Source: Adiantum capillus-veneris (taxonomy: Eukaryota > Streptophyta > Polypodiopsida > Polypodiales > Pteridaceae). From it: DNA of 64,000 nucleotides. Under the pieces are notes generated by a model. The model was not told the DNA's origin and did not search any database. It saw nothing but the letters and a program-made list of their open reading frames with translations. This document shows positions 33,923 to 44,609 of this stretch, piece by piece. The stretch spans positions 75,907,410 through 75,971,409 of the forward strand of contig CM043960.1 in NCBI GenBank assembly GCA_014529385.2. Direction: 5' to 3'. Both the position numbers and the translations under genes were made by a program. Numbering within the stretch: the stretch's first letter is position 1; each line of letters opens with the position of its first letter.

Positions 33923-36045
33923 TTTGAATTTAAAATCCCATCATTCAAAATCATATACTGATAAACTTAAATATTGTTTGCAAAAGCACATTGTGTATAG
34001 AACATAATATAGAATAATTTCTTGATATAAAGTACATTACAAGATACTTTGATACATGACAAAGTAGGAGTTAAATTCGGAACTCCTACCAGATGAGAGC
34101 AGGGATCTTTACTTGCCAACCAACCACCAGTACAATTAATTAGAACTAAGTTGTATTAAATGGGTGACAGGTATATCAAGCAATCCCCACCGCTTGTTAT
34201 TGTTGTCACATCCCAAACCCCAACCATACTCCTAAACATATATTATGTTTTCTTTAGCTTGCCTATGTAAGTATGGTCTATTTCGGTCTTTGAAAGATTT
34301 TATGGGTTTACATGGTTTGGGGATAAGGTCCCTAACTGCTAATGTCTTTTTTCTAGTATGTGCAGCCATAAGCTTGTCTCGAATCCGTTGGAGCTTAAGT
34401 ATGTCCTGAGTGATGCTCATCCTAGCTGTCAGCCTGTATCCTTGTTTATTAACAATAATTAGTCACATGTACGTTAGTTACTATCTTTTAGAGATTTCTC
34501 TGTTGTCCTTCCTTTTTGAAAGTCTATGCATATATCTTTTAATGCTTTCCAAATGCACATATCTTTTAATGCTTTCCAAATGCACATATCTTTTAATGCT
34601 TTCCAAATATTTTTTCTACCCATACTCTTAAACCAAATGGTACATATTCCTAACACATAAAGTGTTAAACATTTGTGCAGTTTTCTACTTATATCTAACA
34701 ATTGTTTTAAAAAAAATTGGCAGCACTTCCTTTGTACTAGTACTCTTTGTTCAAAAAACTCACCATATGTACCCATTGTATCATTTGTCCTCATAGGAGG
34801 CCTTAATAACTACATGCTATTCTTCCTCAATACTCTTTCTATAAGAGCTACAAGTTGTATAGAACTTTATGCACCTACTCAAAACCAATGTTCTACTATT
34901 ATGGTGGATTTCCAAATGTTCCATATGTAAAAGATTTATGTGGATTTCCAATTGTTCAATACTATGGCACCTATCCCTAGGTATTTATTTTGAAATCAAC
35001 TAAACAAAGTGTTAAATTCTCGTGCAATTTTGTACTTACATTCGAAATTTGGAAAATTTCAGCAGCGATTCCTTTGTGATAACACTCACTTTTCAAAAAA
35101 TCACCATATTGTATCATTTTATCCTCACAGAAGGCTTTCATGACTAAAACACTATATCTTACCTCTGTTAATGTTTATATCATAGATCGCACAATGTTCT
35201 TTCTAACAATGACTACATGTTCACTGAGCACTTGTACCAAATTTATGTACATACAAAAGAACCATATGTATCTTGTTAACTGAGCAGAACTTGGCATCGT
35301 CATATTTGTACGCTTTTGAAAACCACTCCAAGCTTGTTTTTGTACTAAAACTGGTTGTCAATTAAACCCTATTGATTACTATTTATGTCGTAATCATTGC
35401 TTTATGTTCCCCACGCATATGATTACATGTACTTGTATATTGTTTATCTTTTTGGAGATACTCTTCCTCTTCTTGTGTAGTGCAAAGGTGGTATGTTTAT
35501 GCATGTGTGAAAAAAAATGCTTTGCTATGGCTTTTTAATGAAAAACATATTGAATATGCATATGCTTCTGTTTGCCCTTCTTCCGTATTTATGTGTTTAA
35601 GGGTATATACTGTATATGAGCAGTTTAGTAAGCAGTATTTGTGTAGGGAAAAACACACCTTTTTATGCTTATTTACTCTGTTATGAGATATACAAATGAA
35701 TAATCACCTTACCTTCTATTATGCGCAAAAGCATGTAGTCCTCTTTTTTTGTATGGTAGTATTCAGCTTATCCTCTAAAAAAATCTATACTATATTTGCA
35801 ACATTGGACCCCTTATTGGGTCTTCAATTTTATGCATTATATTTATCTAAGACCAATTGTGTTTTTTGTATTCTTTTCCAAAAGACTAATGAATATCATT
35901 ATTTTAAAAAACCGATATACTGCGTATAAGTTACCACTGTACACCTATTTTCCTTGGGCAAGTTTGCTCACGGATCTAGTGGTATAACATGCCAATATTT
36001 TTTTATAAAAAACTTGTACCCACAATAATTGATATTGAGACAGAG
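33914..36045 (-). repeat. Direct repeat 1 flanking the Penelope-like unit
   Basis: Matches 39964-42459 in the same orientation from GTGTTTGAATTTAAAATCCC to ATTGATATTGAGACAGAGT. It carries three tandem copies of a 27-base unit (TTAATGCTTTCCAAATGCAC...) at about 34535-34610 where the other repeat has one, and a single copy of the 109-base unit that is doubled in repeat 2. A short minus-strand ORF at 34232-34420 is shared. On the minus strand this repeat is downstream of the RT. Confidence 0.85.
34232..34420 (-). CDS. Short ORF shared by both direct repeats (copy 1)
   Basis: 62 codons on the same strand as the neighbouring RT: starts MSITQDILKLQRIRDKL, basic, with PKPCKPIKSFKDRNRPYL near the end. 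The counterpart at 40289-40525 differs at only a few residues and stays open. I recognise no family. The basic composition would suit nucleic acid binding, but that is a guess. It may be chance coding conserved only because the repeats are young. Confidence 0.3.
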   Translation of the reverse strand: MSITQDILKLQRIRDKLMAAHTRKKTLAVRDLIPKPCKPIKSFKDRNRPYLHRQAKENIIYV

Positions 36046-36349
36046 TAAAAAAAATTGTACATCTGTTGTTTTGAAACCTAAACAATTGCTTCTTGCTGGA
36101 ACCATTATACAAAGGATCAGTCTAGCTTGTAAATAACCAAAATTGTATACCGCCTGGAGCCATACTCTGTCATCATTCCCGTCCCGTCACTCCTCTGCAA
36201 GTGAAGTAGTTGCCTGTGTCATTTTTTGAAAAAATAAGCGTCCCTCAAAAATAAGTACATCTCAAGTGTGTGTGTGTGTGTGTGTGTGTGCGCACGCGCG
36301 CGTGTACGTGACATTGTGGGATTTATCTAAATGTGGCCCATGTCCAATA

Positions 36350-36380
<31 letters not shown>

Positions 36381-36438
36381 GCCCTCCCCCATCCATGAGA
36401 AAAGGTGCACTTGGTGGAGGATAGGCCACCAAGTGGAC
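36046..36438. other. Spacer with TG microsatellites
   Basis: Between direct repeat 1 and the end of the RT frame. Contains (TG)n at 36265-36290 passing into CGCACGCG, and (TG)n at 36351-36380. No GIY-YIG endonuclease coding is seen here, where a standard Penelope-like element would have it. Confidence 0.6.
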
Positions 36439-38429
36439 CTATCCTCTACCAATTCTATGTTTTAGGGTATTGATGGTAAATCTAATGCCAAGATATTTAT
36501 TTTCTTCAATGAAGTTAGTAATACATGTAACAATCTTCTCTTTTTTGAAACCATTATCTACAAACATAGAAATAAGCTTATTTAAATATGTTGCTGCATA
36601 TGACTCTTGGGATGCATTGTATAGTATGGGAAGCACCTATGACATGTATACATTATATGCCATCCTTTTTGGTCGATTACTGGCTGCATGTATAAATGAT
36701 ACGTTGGGACACGATAACTTGTCCTTTTTCCATGCAGTGTATGTAACATACTTCCCTTCCATTGGTTCACATAATTGGATATGTGTATTTAAATATGTAA
36801 CTTGGTTTTCCTTGTGTGTATCTTTTATCCCAATAATGTCTAAAGGGTAAATAGTAAAGGGGCCCTCATGGGACAAGGGTTTTTTGTGGTTTAAACATTG
36901 CAAAACAAAGGGATTATTAGCAAATAACAAATCATCCATATATCTCCATGAGTATAAGAAAGCATTCATTGTGGCTTAAACATTGCAAAACAAAGGGATT
37001 ATTAGCAAATAACAAATCATCCATATATCTCCATGAGTATAAGAAAGCATTCATTATATCATACCATGCAAGACGAGATAACTTTTTTATGTATTCTATT
37101 TCAAACCATGGAAAATACAAATTACACCATAGTGGAGAGCAATTGTACCCCATTGGTATAACTTTTTCTTGTCGATAAATATGTTTGCCTAATTTGGTAA
37201 AGCAATTATCAAGGACAAATTTATTAATATTGTGTAAATAATTCAAATGTCCAGACAACTTCATTTTTTCTTTTTGGTAAGCACAATCTACTTATGGTTT
37301 TTCTTAAAACTAGGATATTTCATATTTTTTATGAGTTTAATAATGTCTTCCAGTACTTCAAGTAATCCATGCTTGCCTTTATGAGGGATAGCCTCATAAC
37401 ACAATATTACGTCAAATGAATGAATGTTTGTGATATGTTTTGGTAAGTTAATCAAAAAATCATATTGATTATTGATCATCCAATACCCATTGGTTTGTGT
37501 CATCGAAGACGTTTGTAGGTTTTTATGTATGATTTCAGTGTATTCTATAAATCCATGTATTACTCCTTTGAGGAATTTAGTGATTATAGTTGTAGTAGGA
37601 GTGAATAGACAGTTATGTGCATTAGTGATCCATCTAAAATCGATTTTGTGAATGTTAAAATTTCCCATAAGATATGGGAGTGAATATTCTAATGGTGTCT
37701 CTAACCCAATTTCCTGGGTATAAAAGCCTACGGCTTGACATATTTCTTCTTCATCAGAGGAGAGAAGACAAAATTCAGGGGTTTCTAATCTTCTTCTTGC
37801 TGCCATTTGTATGAATTTTTTACATATGAATACCGAGGTTTATGCTAATTTATCTAATCCACAAATAAATAAGTATTGTAAGATGTATTGAACTTCATCC
37901 ATTAAGTCTCTGTTTTTGTACCATGGAGTCTGATTTTGCCTATGATAAGGGAATGAATGGGAAAAGGTCTCAGTAACTACACTTTGGACATATTGTAATG
38001 AGCTTTACTATCCTCACATCCTAAGATGGTGCATAAAGTCTTCCATACCTTGCCAAATTCTCTTACTATTGATGTAGGGTTTACAGGTACTAATGGAATG
38101 TGGTTTAAACCTTTCCTGATAAATTCTTGGAAGATTTTATGCCTAGCTATGTTATGGTCTGTGGTGATTACATGTTTTTTGAAGGGTTCTAAGTTAACTA
38201 AAAAATTAGAGAATCATTTATGAGTTAAGCATCCACATGGTTGTGTTTCATCAAACTCCCCGGCAAACACCGAATTTGGTTTGTAAAGAGTATGGTTTAG
38301 GTTATTGATATACTTCCAACCAAAACATATCCTCATTTTTACTAAATCATTATTGATGTGAAAATCATTAATCATTGTTTGAAAAAATAGTTTAGGGTTG
38401 ATAAAGTCCATATATTTGTTGCAAAACAA
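36439..38429 (-). pseudogene. Penelope-like reverse transcriptase, no endonuclease domain
   Basis: Read on the minus strand through several frames. A CxC pair (TQPCGCLTHK, near 38220) comes first, then HVITTDHNIARHK, matching the HVITGDLNI signature that precedes the RT core in Penelope-like elements. Next are the fingers (WITNAHNCLFTPTTT), motif A (SFDVILCYEAIPH), motif B (VIPMGYNCSPLWCNLYF) and motif C (RYMDDLLF at 37016-37027). The thumb-like end is ASNRPKRMAYNVYMS followed by a helical tail. The frame ends at 36439 with no GIY-YIG. Frameshifts separate the fragments, and motif C is doubled by an 85-base duplication. The family call rests on motif order and spacing. Confidence 0.75.
36886..37055. 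repeat. 85-bp tandem duplication across RT motif C
   Basis: Units 36886-36970 and 36971-37055 differ at one base. Each includes the codons for RYMDDLLF. Because 85 is not a multiple of three, the duplication shifts the frame. Confidence 0.95.
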
Positions 38430-38449
38430 TATGTGAATAAATCATCCAT

Positions 38450-39880
38450 GCATCCGACTATTGCGTTCAAGATGTAGTAAACCATTATTTCTTATAATAA
38501 GTGAGCATACCTGGTCTTCAAAATTTGAGTATTCAAGTGCCTTGGGAGTATCTTCGTAGTCCTCAGATCCTCTGAACTACCTTGGTTTCTTACTTGTTGA
38601 CGCCATGCTGCTTACTGTGTGTGTGATCTTTTTAATTGTTCCTTGCCTTTTGGAGGTTTGAGTAAGGTTTCAATTGTGTTGGACACTGGTGTGTTGTGTA
38701 GCTTTTGAAGAAGTGGCATCCCTGGTGTGTATAGTACTAGCCCTTTAGCTGCTTCTAGCATGTACTCATGAAACTGATAATAAATGATTACAGCATGACT
38801 GAATTTCCAAGATATAAAGGCATACACATGTGCCAGTCCTGATGAAAATTGAAAGAATCTTGGTAGATTCTGGAATACGCACCACAAAAATTGGTCAAAC
38901 CAAATGATTGAAGAGGAACAATTGGAATTTGGATTAGTTCTTTTGCATTGACATTTGAGGAAGGGTCTATAAGAATTCCAACAGTTTCTCAGAAACCGTT
39001 TTTGATCCTTTGCTCTATCCATAAGAGACAGTCCCTTGGTGCGAGCAATGATTGAGGAGCTTGGACATTTCTTGCCATCCACATCGGATAATTTGACATG
39101 TTAATTTCGAAGAGAACATCTTGTGATAAGAGATGTTTAGCATGTAATGCAAGGGTTTTGCATTGCTCTACAATGTCCATAGGTATGCTACAAAGCAAAC
39201 CTAGAGAGGAAATTGTAAAAGGTGCCTGATGGTTCAATATTTCAGAATCCAGAGCTTGTGTTCAAGTCGAATAGCATCCAATTCCACTTGCTTGGGTGGT
39301 AATAGTGGGATAACTTCTGAAAAGAGTTTAGAAACTGCTCTTTCTGGGGATAGATTATTTGCATCAGCTAGAAAGTTAAGTGCTTCTTTCTCTTCTTCTT
39401 CAAGAAGATCAAGATCTAGAAGGGGATCTATAACTTTTACTGAGTGCCAAAGTCTATGGGGACAGCAGGGAGGTTATTAATAAAATACAACTTGTTCACA
39501 ATAGAGGGTAGAAAGATGACATAAAAGTCAAGATCTGAGCTATCTTGTGCATCAATAATGGGTAATTTGGTTATGAAGGTACTAAATGCCTCCAAAAGTT
39601 TATCCTTCTCTTTTCTAGAAAGAATTAGTAGAGAGAGCCAGTCATTGACAGAGGCTGTGTTCAAGACAGATATAGAGTGGGTGATTATAGCTTGTTTCTC
39701 AAAATCAAGCAATTTTTTGTGGAATTCCACCCCTTTGAAACAAGAAATAATACGTTGGGTACCAATTGGTGGATCCGAATGTCCTCTTCTATACCATATC
39801 CCAAACGGGTGAGAGATGGAATCCAAAAATCCTGAATCAATCACAATATAAATATTACACAAACAATTCCAATTATACAC
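38450..39880 (-). pseudogene. N-terminal region of the Penelope-like element
   Basis: A chain of minus-strand frames upstream of the RT and in its orientation: 39880-39437 (147 codons), a shifted frame with an acidic helix (DLDLLEEEEKEALNF) at about 39450-39229, then 39237-38989 and 39082-38612. Together they read like one decayed long protein, helix-rich, with no domain I can name. Long poorly conserved N-terminal parts are usual before the Penelope-like RT core. It may include a separate ORF1. Confidence 0.45.
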
Positions 39881-40288
39881 TTACCAGTATTAAGTTTACT
39901 CATTCCAGTATTAAGTTTTCTCGGTATATGATTGATACCCAACCAAAGGTATCCTGGGAAATGTTGTGTGTGTTTGAATTTAAAATCCCATCATTCAGAA
40001 CCATATACTGATAAACTTAAATATTGTTTGCAAAAGCACATTGTGTATAGAACAAAATATAGAAGAATCTCTTGATATAACGGTACATTACAAGATACTT
40101 TGATCATGATACATGACAAAGTAGGAGTTAAAGCCGTAACTCCTACCAGATGAGAGAAGAGATCTTTACCTACCAACCAACCACCAGTACAATTAATCAG
40201 AACTAAGTTGTACTAAATGGGTGACAAGTATATCAAGCAATCCCCACTGCTTGTTATTGTTGTCACATCCCAAACCCCAACCATACTC

Positions 40289-40525
40289 CTAAACATATAT
40301 TATGTTTTCTTTAGCTTGCCTATGTAAATATGGTCTATTTCGCTCTTTGAAAGATTTTATGGGTTTACATGGTTTGGGGATAGGGTCCCTGACTGCTAAT
40401 GGCTTTTTTCTAGTATGTGCAGCCATAAGCTTGTCCCGAATTTGTTGGAGTTTAAGTATGTCCCGAGTGATGCTCATCCTAGTTGTCAGCCTGTATCCCT
40501 GTTTATTAACAATAATTAGACACAT
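40289..40525 (-). CDS. Short ORF shared by both direct repeats (copy 2)
   Basis: 78 codons, longer at the start than copy 1 (MCLIIVNKQGYRLTTR precedes MSITRDILKLQ). Ends HRQAKENIIYV as in copy 1. Same strand as the RT. No known family. Differences from copy 1 are few and do not create stops. Confidence 0.3.
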   Translation of the reverse strand: MCLIIVNKQGYRLTTRMSITRDILKLQQIRDKLMAAHTRKKPLAVRDPIPKPCKPIKSFKERNRPYLHRQAKENIIYV

Positions 40526-41518
40526 GTACGTTAGTTACTATCTTTTAGAGATTTCTCTGTTGTCCTTCTTTTTGAAAGTCTATGCATATATCTTTTAATG
40601 CTTTCCAAATGTTTTTTCTACCCATACTCTTAAACCAAATGGTACATATTCCTAACATATAAAGTGTTAAATGTTTGTGCAATTTTGTACTTATATCTAA
40701 CATTTTTTATTTAAAAAATTGGTAGCACTTCCTTTGTACTAGTACTCTTTGTTCAAAGAACTCACCATATGTACCCATTGTATCATTTGTCCTCAGCCTT
40801 AATAACTACATGCTATTCTTCCCCAATGCTCTTTCTATAAGAGCTACAAGTTGTATAGAACTTTATGCACCTACTCAAAAACCAATGTTCTACTATTATG
40901 GTGGATTTCCAAATGTTCCATATGTAGAAGATTTATGTGGATTTCCAATTTTTCAATACTATGGCACCTATCCCTAGGTATTTATTTTGAAACCGGCCAA
41001 ACAAGGTGTTAAATTCTCGTGTAGTTTTGTACTTACATTCAAAATCTGGAAAATTCAGCAGCGATTCCTTTGTAATAACACTCACTTTTTAAAAAATCGC
41101 CATATTGTATCATTTTATCCTCACAGGAGGCTTTCATAGATAGAACACTATATCTTACCTCTGTTAATGTTTATATCATAGATTGTACAGTGTTCTTTCT
41201 AACAATGACCACCTGTTCACTCAGCACTTGTACCAAATTTATGTACATACAAAAGAACCGTATGTATCTTGTTACCTGAGCTAAACTTGGCATCGTCATA
41301 TTTGTACGCTTTTGAAAACCACTCCAAGCTTGTTTGTTGATTAGTATTTATGTCGTAATCATTGCTTTGTGTTCCCCACGCATATGATTACATGTACTTG
41401 TGTATTGTTTATCTTTGCGGAGATACTCTTCCTCTTCTTGTGTAGTGCAAAGGTGATATGTTTATGCCTATGTGTATATGTGTGTGTTCAAAAAAATGCT
41501 TTGCTATGGCTTTTTAAT

Positions 41519-41736
41519 GAAAAACATATTGAATATGCATATGGTTGTGTGTGTGCCCATATCCTTACCTATGTGTTTAGAGGCATATACTGTATATGAG
41601 CAGTTTAGTAAGCAGTATTTGTGTAGGGAAAAACATATTGAATATGCATATGCTTGTGTGTGTGCCCATATGCTTACCTGTGTGTTTAGAGGCATATATT
41701 GTATATGAGCAGTTTAGTAAGCACTATTTGTGTAGG
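41519..41736. repeat. 109-bp tandem duplication in direct repeat 2
   Basis: ACATATTGAATATGCATATG starts at 41524 and again at 41633; each unit ends with the GTAAGCA(G/C)TATTTGTGTAGGG stretch. Direct repeat 1 has one copy. Confidence 0.85.
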
Positions 41737-41852
41737 GAAAAACACACCTTTTTATGCTTATTTACTCTGTTATGAGATATACAAATGAATAATCACCTTA
41801 CCTTCTATTATGCGCAAAAGCCTGCAGTCCTCTTTTTTTTGTATGGGAGTAT

Positions 41853-42182
41853 GGGAGATCGCTTGCGTCATTTTTGAAAGCGTCTCCAATTTGTGCACCC
41901 TCCGTTTGGAGTATAGCAAGGGCTTGGCTCCTGATGTGATTAGCGGTTTAATTCCCTAGCTCTATTGGATATAAGTACGTGCATAGGTTGGCTTCTCTCC
42001 TCACGGTGTGTGTACTGTGTAAGTGCTACAGAGCTACAGAGTGAGTTGGCTTCGTTTTTCAAGCTAAAGTGCAAGCTTTTTTATAGCTATGATGAGCGAA
42101 CGGCTCTCAGTTATTGCTCCACGCTGGTTTGCTTTATTATGGTCAATGGTATTACCCACCTAATATGCCTTCACAGTTGCTA
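41853..42182 (+). mobile_element. About 330-bp insertion in direct repeat 2, possible tRNA-derived SINE
   Basis: Absent from the matching place in direct repeat 1 (near 35765). Its sequence is less AT-rich than its surroundings. An A-box-like TAGCAAGGGC (41914) and a B-box-like GGTTTAATTCC (41945-41955) lie about 30 bases apart, as in a tRNA-type polymerase III promoter. No A-tail and no clear target duplication were found, so SINE is only a suggestion. Confidence 0.35.
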
Positions 42183-42459
42183 AGCTTATCCTCTAAAAAA
42201 AACTATACTATATTTGCAACATTGGACCCCTTAATGGGTCTTCAATTTTATGAGTTATATTTATCTAAGGCCAGTTGTGTTTCTTGAATTCTTTTCCAAA
42301 AGACTAATGAATATCATAATTTCAAAAAACCGATATACTGCGTATAAGTTACCACTGTACACCTATTTTCCTTTGGCAAGTTTGCTCACGGATCTAGTGA
42401 TGTAACATGCCATTTTTAAAAAAAAACTTGTACCCACAATAATTGATACTGAGACAAAG

Positions 42460-43730
42460 TTTTAAAATGTCAGAAGGTGATGGAACTTGACACACAGCTT
42501 GCCCTTGGCCCCTTGATCCCTTCTATATGGTTTGTATGATTTGGACTTGATTAGGTCAGCCAAAAGTCAATCCCTAGATATGTTTGGTGGTTTTTCACTT
42601 TGAATTGTTTTTGGTGCCTTTGTGAGTTTTTTGGATTTTTTTGACAAACCTCCTTTGGGAAATTTTGTTCACAATGGTCTCTGCTACAAGCTGGTATAGT
42701 TTTTGTCCAAAAATTCACATGAAGCACATGGATCGCGATCCATGTTCCATCAGATATGAACAACAAATATGGCTTGATGATACCTATAGTAGTCTACTCC
42801 ACCACTTGTTTTTGGATTTGGACAACTTTTTGTTAGTCAAAAACAGGCTTTTTGGTCTGCCATGCGATTTTTGTCTAATTTCTATTTTTGGCTATTTTGA
42901 CCAACTTTTTTCAGTTTTTTTACATTGTGCCTTTTGGGAAACTTGTTCCAATGGGTATCAACTACCCACTGGTCAAATCTCAGCTCCAGATGGTCAAGAG
43001 AGACATGGATTGTGATCAATATGTGACCACTTTCTAAACATGAAATTTTGGTCAGCAATATGCCTGCACTTTGTGGATATCAAATTTTCATTTTATTTTT
43101 TATTTAATTCTCAAAATCTCAAGATTTGCCCAATTTTGTGTCTGAAATCCCTGTTTGTGCCATATCAATCAATTTTGATGTGATTTTTGAGTTTTTCTTT
43201 CAAGCAAACATTCTCAGTGCAATGTCCCACAGCTCCATAGAATCTACTCAAACTTTCCAAATCACTTCTAGAGAGTGTTCTAATGCCCTTGATCAACAAA
43301 TTTTTGAATTTGAATCACTTTTTAGGTCTCTACCATCAGATTTTTAGAATTTCAGAGTTATGGTCGTTCGGTCAAAATATAACCCCAAATTTGATGGTGG
43401 TAGTCTCTACTTACCCTACTCTCCTAAGTACTGAAATGAAACATGAAACAAAAACAAACAAAATGGTACAAAATAAAGTCAAAACGGAAAACGATACAGC
43501 ACTCTGAAAGTAACGAGAAAATTGAAGAATGAAATACTTTTGGCTATCTCACTCACAACCCTCTTTACCTCTTGAGAATAGATCTAGCAAGTCCTCGACT
43601 TCTAGACTCTACCACTAAACCCCGTGTCTAGCTACTTCACTACTAAGGTGTAAATGGAATGGAAGGAAAAATCTTTGAAAAAGAACACACTAAATACGCA
43701 CTAGGTCACTCACCATCTAAGGATCATTCC
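42460..43730 (-). other. Non-coding internal region of a minus-strand LTR element
   Basis: Lies on the internal side of the primer site at 43731-43745. T-rich, with scattered TTTTTGGAC-like motifs and no retroelement domain on either strand. The frames at 42641-43015 and 43126-43347 show no similarity I recognise. It may be the long leader of a Tat/Athila-type element or of a non-autonomous derivative. Confidence 0.35.
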
Positions 43731-43745
43731 CCGACAATGGTGCCA
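43731..43745 (-). other. Primer binding site, tRNA-Asp type, minus strand
   Basis: The minus strand reads ...CTAACA, one base, then TGGCACCATTGTCGG, close to the Tat/Athila primer site TGGCGCCGTTGCCGG. It places an LTR immediately to its right. Confidence 0.55.
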
Positions 43746-43746
43746 A

Positions 43747-44600
43747 TGTTAGTGGGTCGCTACGACGGACGTCTGTAGAATATCAATCTGGCACTAACAT
43801 AATGTCAATACTCAGGGAAGTGACTCGGATGGGGTACGGAGACTCTTTGAGGTTGTCAATCTCAAGAAGTGAATCTAACAAGCAAACATACCAACTCAAC
43901 AAGCAAACCACCACTCAAATATTGAAAAATTTGCATATGTCCTTCTCTCACTGCTCTAAGTCATCACGCCGTTTTGGCACTCGAATGGACTCAAAATGCA
44001 ACAAAACTTTAGGAGGAGGTTTAAGACACCTAGACACACTATCCTACCAAGTTTGGTTGCAATCCAGCAAGGTACCAAAATCACAATCCATCATGAAAAA
44101 GGTCCTAAAAACTACAACAAAACTATTCGGAAAGGTCATCCTATGATTTAGGAACTCTCCTATGGTCAAAATGTCAAGAATAGTGATTTAAGCACTCAAA
44201 TTTGAAGATTAGGCTCACTAACCTGTAGTCACAAACCTCAACAAAATTGGCAATGCCTACACTTGAATGAAAGGACAAAGAGAGAGAAACTCAATGCAAG
44301 TTTCAAATTTAAAATCAGATTACCCAATCATTAGAAAAGTTGATTACAAGTTGGAGCTTCATGGTCTCTCAAGCGTACATAGAGCAGAGCTCTCCTCTCT
44401 TCCAAAGATAAGCCCCCTTTTCACATTAAGGTTATTAAATTTTATACCTAGGGCTATCTAAATGCTCAGTGGCCGGCTCACATGTGCCTTTACATATATC
44501 ATAACACAATTACAACTCAGGGAATTGATTTGCTACTCTAGAATCAGGATCTATATAGAGTATACCTACACTAGCTTGGAAAAATAATAGAGTACAAATG
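43747..44600 (-). mobile_element. LTR next to the tRNA-Asp type primer site (right limit approximate)
   Basis: Begins TGTTAGTGGG on the plus strand, the reverse of an LTR end, next to the primer site. The other end was not located; coding of copia element G begins near 44610, so 44600 is a limit. No gene is recognised inside. Confidence 0.4.
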
Positions 44601-44609
44601 TAGCATCTG

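Larger units (their letters stand above)
39964..42459 (-). repeat. Direct repeat 2 flanking the Penelope-like unit
   Basis: The longer partner of 33914-36045. Extra length comes from a 109-base tandem duplication (about 41519-41736) and a roughly 330-base insertion (41853-42182). On the minus strand it lies upstream of the RT, so the pair resembles the pseudo-LTR arrangement of tandem Penelope-like copies, or a pair of very long LTR-like repeats. Confidence 0.85.

Noticed and set aside
33709-33927. 72-codon plus-strand ORF
   Set aside because: Encoded by AT, CT and TG microsatellites.
34535-34615. Three short direct repeats as a CRISPR-like array
   Set aside because: A simple head-to-tail triplication of 27 bases without spacers, in plant repetitive DNA.
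36046-36470. Telomeric repeats at the end of the Penelope-like unit
   Set aside because: Endonuclease-deficient elements can carry telomeric repeats, but only one isolated TTTAGGG is present here.
36470-36850. 126-codon plus-strand ORF
   Set aside because: Antisense of the Penelope-like RT coding strand.
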